Below, in pieces: positions 7,752 to 14,392 of a stretch of DNA of 32,183 nt. This stretch comes from a bacterium D16-36 (GTDB lineage: Bacteria; Bacillota; Clostridia; Lachnospirales; Lachnospiraceae). The stretch lies in the NCBI GenBank assembly GCA_003611745.1, contig RAYF01000062.1, positions 1 through 32,183 on the forward strand, in the 5' to 3' direction. Position 1 is the stretch's first letter, and every line of letters starts with the position of its first letter. The notes under the pieces are model-generated. The model ran no database searches. It was not told where the DNA came from and saw only the letters and a program-made list of their open reading frames with translations. A program made the position numbers and the translations under genes.

Positions 7752-8001
7752 AGTATATGTTGAAGAAATCCTGCAAAATGAGGTTTTAAGCGTGGTTAGG
7801 CAGCAGGGATATGTTCTTGAAACTGAAATCTGCACTATGATATGTGAGAAATACAATATTTCCTTATACATAGTGCGTGCAACGCTTAGAAGAATTTATC
7901 CCGAAATGTCGTTACTGAAAAGGCGTATATCGGACGATTTGAAGCGGTTTTATGGATTGGATGTAAAAGGCTATCCGATTGCATATTTCCCGAATAAATG
8001 A
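7741..8001 (+). CDS. Small hypothetical protein, 86 aa
   Basis: A basic protein with a likely winged-helix arrangement: VRQQGYVLETEICTMIC, then YIVRATLRRIYP, then a basic stretch LLKRRISDDLKRFYG. It ends in an aromatic tail (YPIAYFPNK) resembling the end of the 116-aa protein at 8718-9068 (VYYFPNG). No family is recognised. The ATG at 7741 follows a strong GAGGGAG site and overlaps the TerS-like gene by 11 bases, implying coupled translation. It could be DNA-binding; that is inference from the helix pattern. Confidence 0.6.
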   Translation: MSFRVYVEEILQNEVLSVVRQQGYVLETEICTMICEKYNISLYIVRATLRRIYPEMSLLKRRISDDLKRFYGLDVKGYPIAYFPNK

Positions 8002-8049
8002 TTTTTGGTAACTATTAAAATTTTATAAAGAAAGAATGAGGTATAAGAA

Positions 8050-8448
8050 ATGGACTACGCACAAGTGGCAAAGCTACACAACAAAGTTTTTAGCACACCA
8101 CGAAACAGCCCAGAGCGAGAGCAAGCCATAAATTCATTAAGCGAAGCAGAACGGGCGGCGGTATTTAGTCTTGAAAAAGATTATGCGCTTGGACGTATCA
8201 CAAGAAAGGAGATTGCAGAAATGGCACAAAAATCAAGCGGAACTATGACCTATGAACAGTTTGTGAAGAAATCAGAATGTGACGAAAAGGGAACAATGCA
8301 GGAACTATCACAATTTGCTATGAAATCCCCAGAGTTATACCAGCAGTACCGGGAGAGATACCAGCAGGAGAAAGACGAACAGCAAAGGCTACACAATAGG
8401 CGGCTGACAGAAAACACATTCAAAAACAAACCATTTTCAATTAGATAG
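8050..8448 (+). CDS. Hypothetical protein, 132 aa, coiled-coil tail
   Basis: The first 60 residues are helical and charged (QAINSLSEAERAAVFSLEKD). The C-terminal third is very rich in Gln, Glu, Lys and Arg (ELYQQYRERYQQEKDEQQ) and probably forms a coiled coil. No known domain was recognised. GAGG precedes the ATG. It lies in a tightly packed run of small genes after the TerS-like gene. Proteins of this shape can be scaffolds or packaging interference factors in satellites, but the sequence does not prove such a role. Confidence 0.6.
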   Translation: MDYAQVAKLHNKVFSTPRNSPEREQAINSLSEAERAAVFSLEKDYALGRITRKEIAEMAQKSSGTMTYEQFVKKSECDEKGTMQELSQFAMKSPELYQQYRERYQQEKDEQQRLHNRRLTENTFKNKPFSIR

Positions 8449-8461
8449 GGGGTATGACAAT

Positions 8462-8707
8462 ATGACATATGCAGAATGGAAATCACTCAAAGGAATTAGG
8501 GGCGAGGACACCCAAAAAGTTATTAGGGATTTTGAAAGAAACAATCCCGGACTTGCGGCACTTTTTGAGCAAAAAGAGCAGGAAGAACAAGAGAAAATGC
8601 AGCAGATTATGAAAGAACCTGACCGTATGGAACGCTGGAAGAAGATGGCGGCTGAATTTCCTGTCGATTCAGACTGGAAAGCCCGTAGACGGCGAGAAGT
8701 AATGTAG
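8462..8707 (+). CDS. Small charged hypothetical protein, 81 aa
   Basis: A short helical protein with a central Glu/Gln-rich stretch (LFEQKEQEEQEKMQQIM) and a basic end (DWKARRRREVM). It follows the 132-aa coiled-coil protein by 13 bases and precedes the next gene by 10, so the three appear to be one transcript. The start has GGGGG eight bases upstream. No domain is recognised. The similar composition of this and the preceding protein hints that they may pair through coiled coils. Confidence 0.55.
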   Translation: MTYAEWKSLKGIRGEDTQKVIRDFERNNPGLAALFEQKEQEEQEKMQQIMKEPDRMERWKKMAAEFPVDSDWKARRRREVM

Positions 8708-8717
8708 AAGGTGTGTT

Positions 8718-9068
8718 ATGGATAAAGAAACAATCATAAATAATTTACTTGCGAACTATGGCAAATATGGTGTTACCAGAGCAGAATTAGATCCGATTAT
8801 AGATGATGGCATACAAAACTATGATTTGTCATTAGAAGCTATCTACAGCGGTTTGAGAATGAGCCTTGCATCTGCATTTAATGAGCATGAGTATTTCTCT
8901 TTAGATGATGTAATGGCGATAACCGGGAAGAGCCGGGAAGAACTTTTACAGAGGATAGAGCAATGCAGAAAGGAATTGATAGAAGCCGGAGAAAACCCGG
9001 ACGAGTATTTCAAGCCTGTAGAGCCACAGAGGGCAGCAGTCTATTACTTTCCTAACGGTTTGCATTAA
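8718..9068 (+). CDS. Hypothetical protein, 116 aa
   Basis: A helical acidic protein with a likely helix-turn-helix-like middle (FSLDDVMAITGKSREELLQRIEQ) and the tail QRAAVYYFPNGLH. I do not recognise it. AGAAGG lies before the ATG. It is the last gene of the rightward run; just beyond it starts the toxin-antitoxin segment. The final codons (from 9036) recur near 17830 as part of the large direct repeat, so a copy of this gene once stood there too, of which only the very end remains. That suggests two related elements, or a duplication that took in this gene's end. Confidence 0.6.
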   Translation: MDKETIINNLLANYGKYGVTRAELDPIIDDGIQNYDLSLEAIYSGLRMSLASAFNEHEYFSLDDVMAITGKSREELLQRIEQCRKELIEAGENPDEYFKPVEPQRAAVYYFPNGLH

Positions 9069-9080
9069 CGGAATTTATTC

Positions 9081-9109
9081 TTGAATTTATCCGGGGATTA
9101 TGCTATATT
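9081..9109 (+). promoter_or_regulatory. Promoter of the antitoxin RNA, left copy
   Basis: TTGAAT (9081-9086), a 17-base spacer ending in TGC (extended -10) and TATATT (9104-9109). The same boxes and spacing are kept in the right copy at 17874-17902. Confidence 0.7.
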
Positions 9110-9115
9110 ATAGAT

Positions 9116-9207
9116 ACAAAAGAGGAAACAACCGCCCACAAAGTGGTTGACCTCCAGATGACTATATAAGCCTACCTGTACCGCCAAGTAACAAGGTAGG
9201 CTTATTT
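9116..9207 (+). ncRNA. Antitoxin RNA of type I toxin-antitoxin locus, left copy
   Basis: The RNA starts about 7 bases after the -10 box and ends at the hairpin 9168-9203, giving roughly 90 nucleotides without a reading frame. Its first 40 bases form a stem-loop (GAGG..CCTC outside, CAACC..GGTTG inside). It converges on the toxin transcript and overlaps its 3' end in the shared terminator, and it contains ACCUCC, complementary to the toxin's GGAGGU ribosome site. It should therefore block toxin translation or destabilise the mRNA, as in par/fst and TxpA/RatA systems. Confidence 0.7.
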
Positions 9208-9210
9208 ATT
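9168..9210. terminator. Shared bidirectional terminator of toxin and antitoxin, left copy
   Basis: AAGCCTACC (9168-9176) pairs with GGTAGGCTT (9195-9203) and T- or A-rich sequence lies on both sides. In the right copy the C-G pair is T-A on both arms, a compensatory change that supports the stem. Confidence 0.75.
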
Positions 9211-9322
9211 TTCGCTTGTTCCTCTTATCGAGAAAGGCAAGCAACGCTATAACAAAACTACCAAAGGCAATTAGCAATGCTAATATACCAATGAAAATCG
9301 AAATGATTTCAAAAGCTGTCAT
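9206..9322 (-). CDS. Holin-like type I toxin peptide, 38 aa, left copy
   Basis: A small membrane peptide missed by ordinary length cut-offs. It begins MTAFEIISIFIGILAL, continues as one hydrophobic helix to about residue 31 and ends with a charged tail DKRNKRK, the form of Hol-Tox/TxpA-type toxins that insert in the membrane and depolarise it. GGAGGTGG lies 6 bases before the ATG. Transcription starts near 9406 from TTGTCA-17-TAAAAT, leaving an 85-base leader containing CCTCCC that could mask the ribosome site. The right copy at 17999 encodes exactly the same 38 residues although several codons differ, all silently. It probably stabilises the element against loss. Confidence 0.82.
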   Translation of the reverse strand: MTAFEIISIFIGILALLIAFGSFVIALLAFLDKRNKRK

Positions 9323-9412
9323 TTGCGCCACCTCCCCTCTTATGTACTCCGGCAAACCGGGCATGAAGTTTTGGGAGGCTACCACCTTGCAACACGATTG
9401 TTCCTCTCCGAT

Positions 9413-9441
9413 ATTTTATCATATTCTTTCTTTTGTGACAA
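9413..9441 (-). promoter_or_regulatory. Toxin promoter, left copy
   Basis: On the minus strand TTGTCA (9441-9436), 17 bases and TAAAAT (9418-9413). In the right copy a deletion removes the -35 box and the -10 reads TAGACT, so that toxin is probably poorly transcribed. Confidence 0.65.
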
Positions 9442-9525
9442 TTCCCCTATTAAATTTTGTCAAGTGTTCTTTGGTGATGTGTAAACCGTCAAAATATCTT
9501 TTCTTGTTATTGTTGTTGTAAAAAG

Positions 9526-9566
9526 TGTCAAATTATATTGACAAATAGATTAAATGACGGTACAAT
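9526..9566 (+). promoter_or_regulatory. Recombinase promoter with overlapping inverted repeat
   Basis: TTGACA (9538-9543), 17 bases and TACAAT (9561-9566) form a strong promoter. The -35 box is also the right arm of a perfect inverted repeat, TGTCAA (9526) and TTGACA (9538), and further GTCAAA-like motifs lie around it. This could be an operator or part of the recombinase's own binding site. Confidence 0.65.
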
Positions 9567-9618
9567 GAAACTATCAAAATATCTATAGTTTATTTGACGA
9601 AAGAAAGGCGGTATTATT

Positions 9619-10287
9619 GTGTGTAATGTATATAGCTATATGAGGATAAGCACATCAGAGGAAAGAGATTTACAGAAGTTTACCCGTCAGGAAAGTGCGT
9701 TACAAAGATATGCAAAAGAGAATGACATTGAATATCTGTTAGAGTTTAGGGAAGATAAAAGCGGAAAGAATTTTACAGAGCGTAAGCAATGGCAAAAGCT
9801 AGAGAGCATAGTACAGCCGGGAGATGCGATTGTCTTTAAAGATATATGCCGATTTACAAGAGAAGCAGAAGTTGGGTATATGAAGTATATGGAACTCTTG
9901 AATAAAGGTGTTGAATTGATTTTCATTGATAATCAGACAGTAAGCACGCCATATATAAAGCAGTTACTGAATGTGGCAAAGGCGCAGAATTTAGTAGCAA
10001 GGACGAGCCTTGAAAGCACTGTAAAACTATTGCTGATTGTGGAATTGGACAGAGCAGAGCAGGAAAGAAAAATAACAGTTCAAAGAATTAAGGACGGAAT
10101 AGAAGCCAGCAGCAAGCGTAGCGGCAGGGCAACAGGGAAGCTTGATAAAATGTCAGACGAGTTGAAAGTGGATATACAGCTATTCATTAAAGATAGAAGT
10201 ATCAAGCAAATAGATTTGATGCAGAAACATAATATAAGCAGAAATACGTTAAAGAAATACATTGAAATAGTTAAGAATGAGAAATAA
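9619..10287 (+). CDS. Serine recombinase (resolvase family), 222 aa
   Basis: A small serine recombinase of resolvase/invertase size. The N-terminal catalytic domain shows YMRISTSEE (probable nucleophile S11), an RQ-like TRQESALQRYA segment, a DKSGKNFTERKQW region and the conserved KDICRFTRE arginine motif. A long helix (residues about 130-160) follows, then a C-terminal helix-turn-helix (KQIDLMQKHNISRNTLKKY). Translation begins at GTG with AAAGGCGG upstream; the right copy has ATG at that point. It may resolve multimers or invert or mobilise DNA between repeated sites. It lies just downstream of the toxin locus, an arrangement kept in the decayed second copy. Confidence 0.85.
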   Translation: MCNVYSYMRISTSEERDLQKFTRQESALQRYAKENDIEYLLEFREDKSGKNFTERKQWQKLESIVQPGDAIVFKDICRFTREAEVGYMKYMELLNKGVELIFIDNQTVSTPYIKQLLNVAKAQNLVARTSLESTVKLLLIVELDRAEQERKITVQRIKDGIEASSKRSGRATGKLDKMSDELKVDIQLFIKDRSIKQIDLMQKHNISRNTLKKYIEIVKNEK

Positions 10288-10300
10288 ATAATACTTCATT

Positions 10301-10334
10301 AAGGGTATGTGTTCGGTGCGTACCCTTTTATTTT
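10301..10334 (+). terminator. Terminator after the recombinase
   Basis: AAGGGTA (10301-10307) pairs with TACCCTT (10321-10327), followed by TTATTTTG. It lies 14 bases beyond the recombinase stop. Confidence 0.7.
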
Positions 10335-10488
10335 GTTCCAGAGTGAGCATAGGGTGGGGGTTTTATAGCAAAATGCTGCATAGTGGTAGTAAGCGTGCCA
10401 AATTGCCGGGCATTTTCAAAAAGGCTTTCTCCTGCTGCCATTCTGAAATATTTTAAAATATGCAAAAAGGCGGTTTTATGATAAAATA

Positions 10489-10530
10489 AAAGAGAAGTCG
10501 TTGCTTTTGTGGGCTGACTTCTCTTTATAT
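10489..10530 (+). terminator. Strong hairpin before the sigma factor gene
   Basis: AAAGAGAAGTC (10489-10499) pairs perfectly with GACTTCTCTTT (10516-10526), followed by ATAT. It isolates the sigma factor gene from upstream transcription, or acts as an attenuator in its leader. The rest of 10335-10560 shows no gene with a ribosome site. Confidence 0.65.
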
Positions 10531-10573
10531 CCTGCATCTACTCAAATTATAGCAAAGGGGTAGGTGCATTGCA

Positions 10574-11506
10574 ATGACGAATGAGCAAATTGTTTCTGAA
10601 ATTAGGAACGGTTATTCTGTAACGGATTATATGCAATTACTGTATGAAAGCAATCTGCCATTGATTAAGAAATTCATAAAGCCATATGCCGCCTATGAGC
10701 CTATGGAGGACTTAGTGCAGGAATCCTATTTTGGATTGTGGGAAGCGGTACAGCATTATGAAACGTCTGCAAATGTGCGGTTTATGACTTATGCGGAATA
10801 CTGGATAAAACAGTCAGTACAGCGGTATCTTGAAAAATGCGGCTCTACGGTGCGAATACCGAGCCACACAAGGCAGAAAATAGCACGTTACAAGAAAACC
10901 GTACAGGAGTTAGAACAGGAATTAGGCAGAATGCCGACAGACAATGAAATAGCTGATAAAATGCGTGTACCTGTAGGACTGCTGCCGGAATTGAAAATAC
11001 AGATGCAAGGGGTAGCCAGTTTAGATACCCCTTTAGCAGACGATAACAGTTTGACACTTTCCGATACCATACAAGCCGATTTTAGCCTTGAAGATGAAAC
11101 AATAGATAAAATGTATGCCGAACATTCTAAAAGCCAATTATGGGGCATTGTGGAACATTTTACAAGCAATAGAGAGAATAATATAATAAGGGAGATATTC
11201 ATAAATAATCGGACAATGGCAGCAGTAGCCAGAGAGCAGGGCATAACTATAGAGCGAGTAAGACAGACAAAAGAAAAAGGACTGCGGCGGTTACGAATAG
11301 GCAAGGCAAAGCGTGAGTTATTAGAAAAATTTGATATTGTGGAAGCCGGAGCATACAGAAACAGTATGAATAAATTTAATGAGCATGGGTTTACTTCTAC
11401 GGTAGAGTATATTGCTTTACGCCGGGCAGAAATACAGGCAGAGTATGAAAAGCATAAAAGACAGGTGGAGATTATGCTTGAACAGAGAAATAGAAAGTGT
11501 CTGTAA
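10574..11506 (+). CDS. Sigma-70 family RNA polymerase sigma factor, 310 aa
   Basis: Region 2 is clear at about residues 45-95 (EDLVQESYFGLWEAV, then FMTYAEYWIKQSVQRYL), followed by region 3 (GRMPTDNEIADKMRVP) and region 4 with its helix-turn-helix (TMAAVAREQGITIERVRQTKEKGLRRLR). Region 1.1 is missing, so it is an alternative, not housekeeping, sigma factor. The last 60 residues are a charged helical extension. AGGTG lies 8 bases before the ATG. Sigma factors of this type are common in integrated elements of Clostridia, where they probably switch on the element's own genes; its targets here are unknown. It stands alone between two terminators. Confidence 0.9.
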   Translation: MTNEQIVSEIRNGYSVTDYMQLLYESNLPLIKKFIKPYAAYEPMEDLVQESYFGLWEAVQHYETSANVRFMTYAEYWIKQSVQRYLEKCGSTVRIPSHTRQKIARYKKTVQELEQELGRMPTDNEIADKMRVPVGLLPELKIQMQGVASLDTPLADDNSLTLSDTIQADFSLEDETIDKMYAEHSKSQLWGIVEHFTSNRENNIIREIFINNRTMAAVAREQGITIERVRQTKEKGLRRLRIGKAKRELLEKFDIVEAGAYRNSMNKFNEHGFTSTVEYIALRRAEIQAEYEKHKRQVEIMLEQRNRKCL

Positions 11507-11633
11507 GAGTTCAAAAATTGATAAAAATGTTTTTTCGTAACACACTTGTAGCACACAAATGGCTTGTAAAGCCTTATTTTATGCGGTTTACAGTTCACGA
11601 AGAGATAATTTTAAACAAAATGAGAAAAGTTAT

Positions 11634-11672
11634 AAAACCCTTGAAAGTCCAGTATTTTCAAGGGTTTTCTTT
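11634..11672 (+). terminator. Terminator downstream of the sigma factor
   Basis: AAAACCCTTGAAA (11634-11646) pairs with TTTTCAAGGGTTTT (11655-11668), followed by CTTTG. The 127 bases between the sigma gene and this hairpin show no gene. Confidence 0.8.
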
Positions 11673-11731
11673 GTGTCTGTGTTTTCTAAAATTTGTCAAT
11701 TTGTTGTTTCGTTTCGTGTAATCTCATTATA

Positions 11732-11872
11732 CTATCTCCTGAAAAAATCATTAATTTCAATACCAAGCACATTTGCAATCTGATTAAATATAGATAGAGA
11801 AAGACTTTTGTCACATCCAACAGCCTCAATTTAGCGAAAGAAAATTACTGTAGATTTTCCAAAGAAATTGAG
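11732..11872 (-). pseudogene. Remnant of an XRE helix-turn-helix protein
   Basis: Reading leftward, the frame gives FFGKSTVIFFR, a stop (TAA at 11831-11833), then IEAVGCDKSLSLSIFNQIAN and VLGIEINDFFRR. This is the usual second half of a Cro/cI-type domain (recognition helix, then a helix ending in a GIE-x-x-DFF-type motif). The first half and any start codon are missing. It sits directly upstream of the restriction-modification genes, where controller proteins are often found, so it could be the relic of a controller gene; that is inference. Confidence 0.5.
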
Positions 11873-11877
11873 TTACA

Positions 11878-12636
11878 ATGTATAAATCAAATAAAAAGAA
11901 GGAGGCATGCTTTATAAATTTACAACCAAATAATTTTAGGCTTGAACCAACAACAGTCTGGTCGTTTCCAGACAGAGGAAGTTGGGCAACGCATTCGGGA
12001 AAGTATCGGGGTAATTGGTCTCCATATGTACCAAGAAATCTGATTCTTCGCTATTCAAAGCCGGGAGACTGGATCTTAGATCAATTTATGGGTAGTGGAA
12101 CAACCTTAGTTGAGGCAAGGCTGCTTAATCGTCATGCGGTAGGTGTTGACATTAACCCACAATCTATTTTAATCTCTGAAACAAATTTACAATTTCAATG
12201 TGAATCCAATTCAAAAATATTTACGAGAAATGGGAATGCTACAGATTTGCATTTTATTAAAGACGGTCGAATTGACCTTATCTGTACTCATCCACCATAT
12301 GCAAATATAATTAAGTATAGTAAAGGAATAGAGGGGGATATCTCATTGCTTGCTGTAGATGAATTTATAGCTGAAATGGAAAAAGTGGCGGAGGAATCAT
12401 TTCGTGTTCTAAAAAAAGGTAAAATGTGCGCTGTAATGATTGGGGATGTAAGAAAATATGGAAAAGTTATTCCGTTAGGATTTCGTATTATGGAATGCTT
12501 TTTGAAGGCAGGTTTTGTGAATAAGGAGATTATGATTAAAGAGCAGCATAATTGTCGCTCTACTAAATATTGGGAGAGGCAAAGCAATAACTTTCTGCTT
12601 CTGGCACATGAATATATATTTGTTTTTCAGAAGTAA
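11878..12636 (+). CDS. TRM11-like DNA methyltransferase, 252 aa
   Basis: An amino-methyltransferase with the SAM-binding motif I DQFMGSGTT (about residues 68-76), the acidic binding residue in AVGVDINP and catalytic motif IV THPPY (137-141), motif I preceding IV. The N-terminal LEPTTVWSFPDRG..WATH and C-terminal LLLAHEYIFVFQK are typical of a TRM11-related group found with restriction systems. It probably modifies DNA (N6-adenine or N4-cytosine; HPPY does not decide which). It precedes the DpnII genes but dpnM has its own promoter. The start is uncertain: the ATG lies in TACAATG, which also looks like a -10 box, and a strong AAGGAGG occurs eight codons inside the frame. Confidence 0.8.
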   Translation: MYKSNKKKEACFINLQPNNFRLEPTTVWSFPDRGSWATHSGKYRGNWSPYVPRNLILRYSKPGDWILDQFMGSGTTLVEARLLNRHAVGVDINPQSILISETNLQFQCESNSKIFTRNGNATDLHFIKDGRIDLICTHPPYANIIKYSKGIEGDISLLAVDEFIAEMEKVAEESFRVLKKGKMCAVMIGDVRKYGKVIPLGFRIMECFLKAGFVNKEIMIKEQHNCRSTKYWERQSNNFLLLAHEYIFVFQK

Positions 12637-12664
12637 GATAATTCACAAAGAGTAAAAGTTTTGG

Positions 12665-12693
12665 TTGTTATTTAGTATGTTAGCAAGTATAAT
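12665..12693 (+). promoter_or_regulatory. Promoter of the dpnM-dpnA-dpnB operon
   Basis: TTGTTA (12665-12670), a 17-base spacer and TATAAT (12688-12693). The transcript would start near 12700, 42 bases before dpnM, whose ATG is preceded by GAAGAGG. Confidence 0.7.
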
Positions 12694-12741
12694 GAATATG
12701 TAAAAGATTGCCCATTATAAACATAGAGAAGAGGAATCAAA

Positions 12742-13575
12742 ATGAGTAATTCAAGTGTTGCTCCATTTGTGAAATGGGCTGGTGGTAAGCGCCAGTTGAT
12801 TCCACAAATAAAGGAAAGAATGCCTGAAAAGTATAATGATTATTATGAGCCATTTGTAGGTGGTGGTGCAGTTATTTTTGAATTTCTGCCTGCAAATGCT
12901 CTGATAAACGACATAAACAAGGCTCTGATAAATGCATATCAGCAGATATGTAATTCGCCTGATGCATTTTTGAAGGCTGTAAACAAGCTTGATGAAGAAA
13001 TGTGGGAAGATGGTAAGAAATATTATTATTCGCTCCGAGAACATTACAATGACAAGTTGATGAAAGCGGAGTATGATGTGGAACTGGCTGCATTGTTTGT
13101 ATTTATCAATAAGCATTGCTTTAATGGTTTATATCGTGTAAACGGCAAAGGATTATTTAATGTCCCATATAACAATAGCCGCCGGGCTTCTGTTGATGAA
13201 AATGTAATATTGGAAATTTCAAAGTACCTCCAGGGTGTAATTATTATCGATGGTGATTTTGAAGAGGCTTGCAAGGATGCGAAGGCGGGGGATTTTGTCT
13301 TTATTGACAGTCCGTATGCACCGCTGAATCCAACATCTTTTGAATCATATACCAAGGAGGGATTTGATATAGAAAGTCATAAGAGACTTGCGAAACTATT
13401 TGATGAATTAACAGCCAGAGAGTGTTACTGCATGCTCACAAACCATAATACAGGATTGATAAATGAGCTATATGGTAACAAAAGCTACAAGATAGATGTT
13501 GTAAGTGTTAAACGTATGATTAATTCAGATGCATCGAATAGAGTTGGAGAAGAGGTAATTATATGCAATTATTAG
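12742..13575 (+). CDS. dpnM: DpnM-type Dam adenine methyltransferase (GATC), 277 aa
   Basis: A class alpha (D12) N6-adenine methyltransferase of the Dam/DpnM group. Residues 9-16 are FVKWAGGK, 35-42 YEPFVGGG (SAM motif I), and motif IV is IDSPY at 188-192 rather than the usual DPPY. The C-terminal part has the conserved YTKEGFD segment and ends VGEEVIICNY, as in DpnM. It should methylate adenine in double-stranded GATC and protect host DNA from the DpnII-like nuclease encoded two genes on. The DSPY variation replaces the first proline with serine; related DNA methyltransferases tolerate changes here, so activity is still expected. The gene heads the operon, 13 bases before dpnA. Confidence 0.9.
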   Translation: MSNSSVAPFVKWAGGKRQLIPQIKERMPEKYNDYYEPFVGGGAVIFEFLPANALINDINKALINAYQQICNSPDAFLKAVNKLDEEMWEDGKKYYYSLREHYNDKLMKAEYDVELAALFVFINKHCFNGLYRVNGKGLFNVPYNNSRRASVDENVILEISKYLQGVIIIDGDFEEACKDAKAGDFVFIDSPYAPLNPTSFESYTKEGFDIESHKRLAKLFDELTARECYCMLTNHNTGLINELYGNKSYKIDVVSVKRMINSDASNRVGEEVIICNY

Positions 13576-13588
13576 AGGCGTCGAGATA

Positions 13589-14392
13589 ATGGAAAACTTA
13601 TTTACAAAGAAAGTGCCATTATACTTTGAGACAGAAGAGTCACAGCTAATCTTAGGTGATTCCTTTAAAATTCTAACAAAAATGAAACCGGAATCTGTTG
13701 ATATGATATTTGCAGATCCACCATATTTTTTAAGTAATGACGGTATTACCTGTCAGGGTGGTAAGATGGTTTCAGTTAATAAAGGCTCATGGGATAAACT
13801 TTCAGAAAGTGGAACCAGCGTCGAAGAGAAACATAAGTTTAATAGAAAGTGGATTAGGTTATGCAAGAAGGTACTAAAGCTGAATGGCACAATATGGATA
13901 TCAGGGACATTACACAATATTTATTCGATTGGTATGGCACTGGAGCAGGAAGGCTTCAAGATAATAAACAACATAACATGGCAGAAAACAAATCCACCTC
14001 CAAACTTAGCATGTCGATGCTTCACACATTCTACGGAAACTATTTTATGGGCAAAGAAGAATGATAAGAAGTCTCGGCATTTTTTTGATTATCAGAGAAT
14101 GAAAACAATGAATGGTGGTAAGCAGATGAAGGATGTGTGGACAGGTGCATTAACAAAACCTTCTGAAAAAAAAGAAGGTAAGCATCCGACACAGAAACCG
14201 GAATATCTGTTGGAAAGAATTGTATTAGCATCCACAGAAGAGGGACAGGTTATATTGGATCCTTTCTGTGGCTCTGGAACTACAGGGGTGGAAGCTGTAC
14301 GATTTGAACGGAAGTTCATTGGAATAGATGTAAGTGAAGAATACTTGGAGATATCCAAGAAGAGATTGGGGAGGGTAGCCAATGACAAATAG
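13589..14392 (+). CDS. dpnA: DpnA-type second GATC adenine methyltransferase, 267 aa
   Basis: A class beta amino-methyltransferase with motif order reversed: catalytic DPPY at 43-46 (MIFADPPYFLSNDGI), target region in the middle and SAM motif I DPFCGSGTTGVEA near residue 230. In the Dpn system this enzyme methylates GATC including single-stranded DNA, protecting incoming DNA during transfer or transformation; the same is expected here from the family. The segment GKHPTQKPEYLLERI before motif I is typical. It sits between dpnM and the nuclease gene, overlapping the latter by 11 bases, so translation of nuclease and methylase is coupled. Confidence 0.9.
   Translation: MENLFTKKVPLYFETEESQLILGDSFKILTKMKPESVDMIFADPPYFLSNDGITCQGGKMVSVNKGSWDKLSESGTSVEEKHKFNRKWIRLCKKVLKLNGTIWISGTLHNIYSIGMALEQEGFKIINNITWQKTNPPPNLACRCFTHSTETILWAKKNDKKSRHFFDYQRMKTMNGGKQMKDVWTGALTKPSEKKEGKHPTQKPEYLLERIVLASTEEGQVILDPFCGSGTTGVEAVRFERKFIGIDVSEEYLEISKKRLGRVANDK

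Larger units (their letters stand above)
9036..9752 (+). repeat. Left copy of a 0.7-kb direct repeat (toxin-antitoxin plus recombinase start)
   Basis: This segment recurs at 17828-18471 in the same orientation. It holds the end of the 116-aa gene, the antitoxin RNA, the toxin gene and the promoter and first part of the recombinase. Similarity is high across the toxin locus and lower towards the recombinase, where the right copy has small deletions. Confidence 0.85.

Noticed and set aside
1490-9068. Intact prophage or conjugative element instead of a satellite
   Set aside because: No structural, lysis, large terminase, relaxase or type IV secretion genes occur in this interval.
10328-10537. 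Leftward frame of 69 codons between recombinase and sigma factor
   Set aside because: No ribosome site before its ATG, and its beginning lies in a strong terminator hairpin.
11497-11783. Two overlapping rightward frames after the sigma factor gene
   Set aside because: They run through a terminator hairpin, have no ribosome sites and no family-like content.
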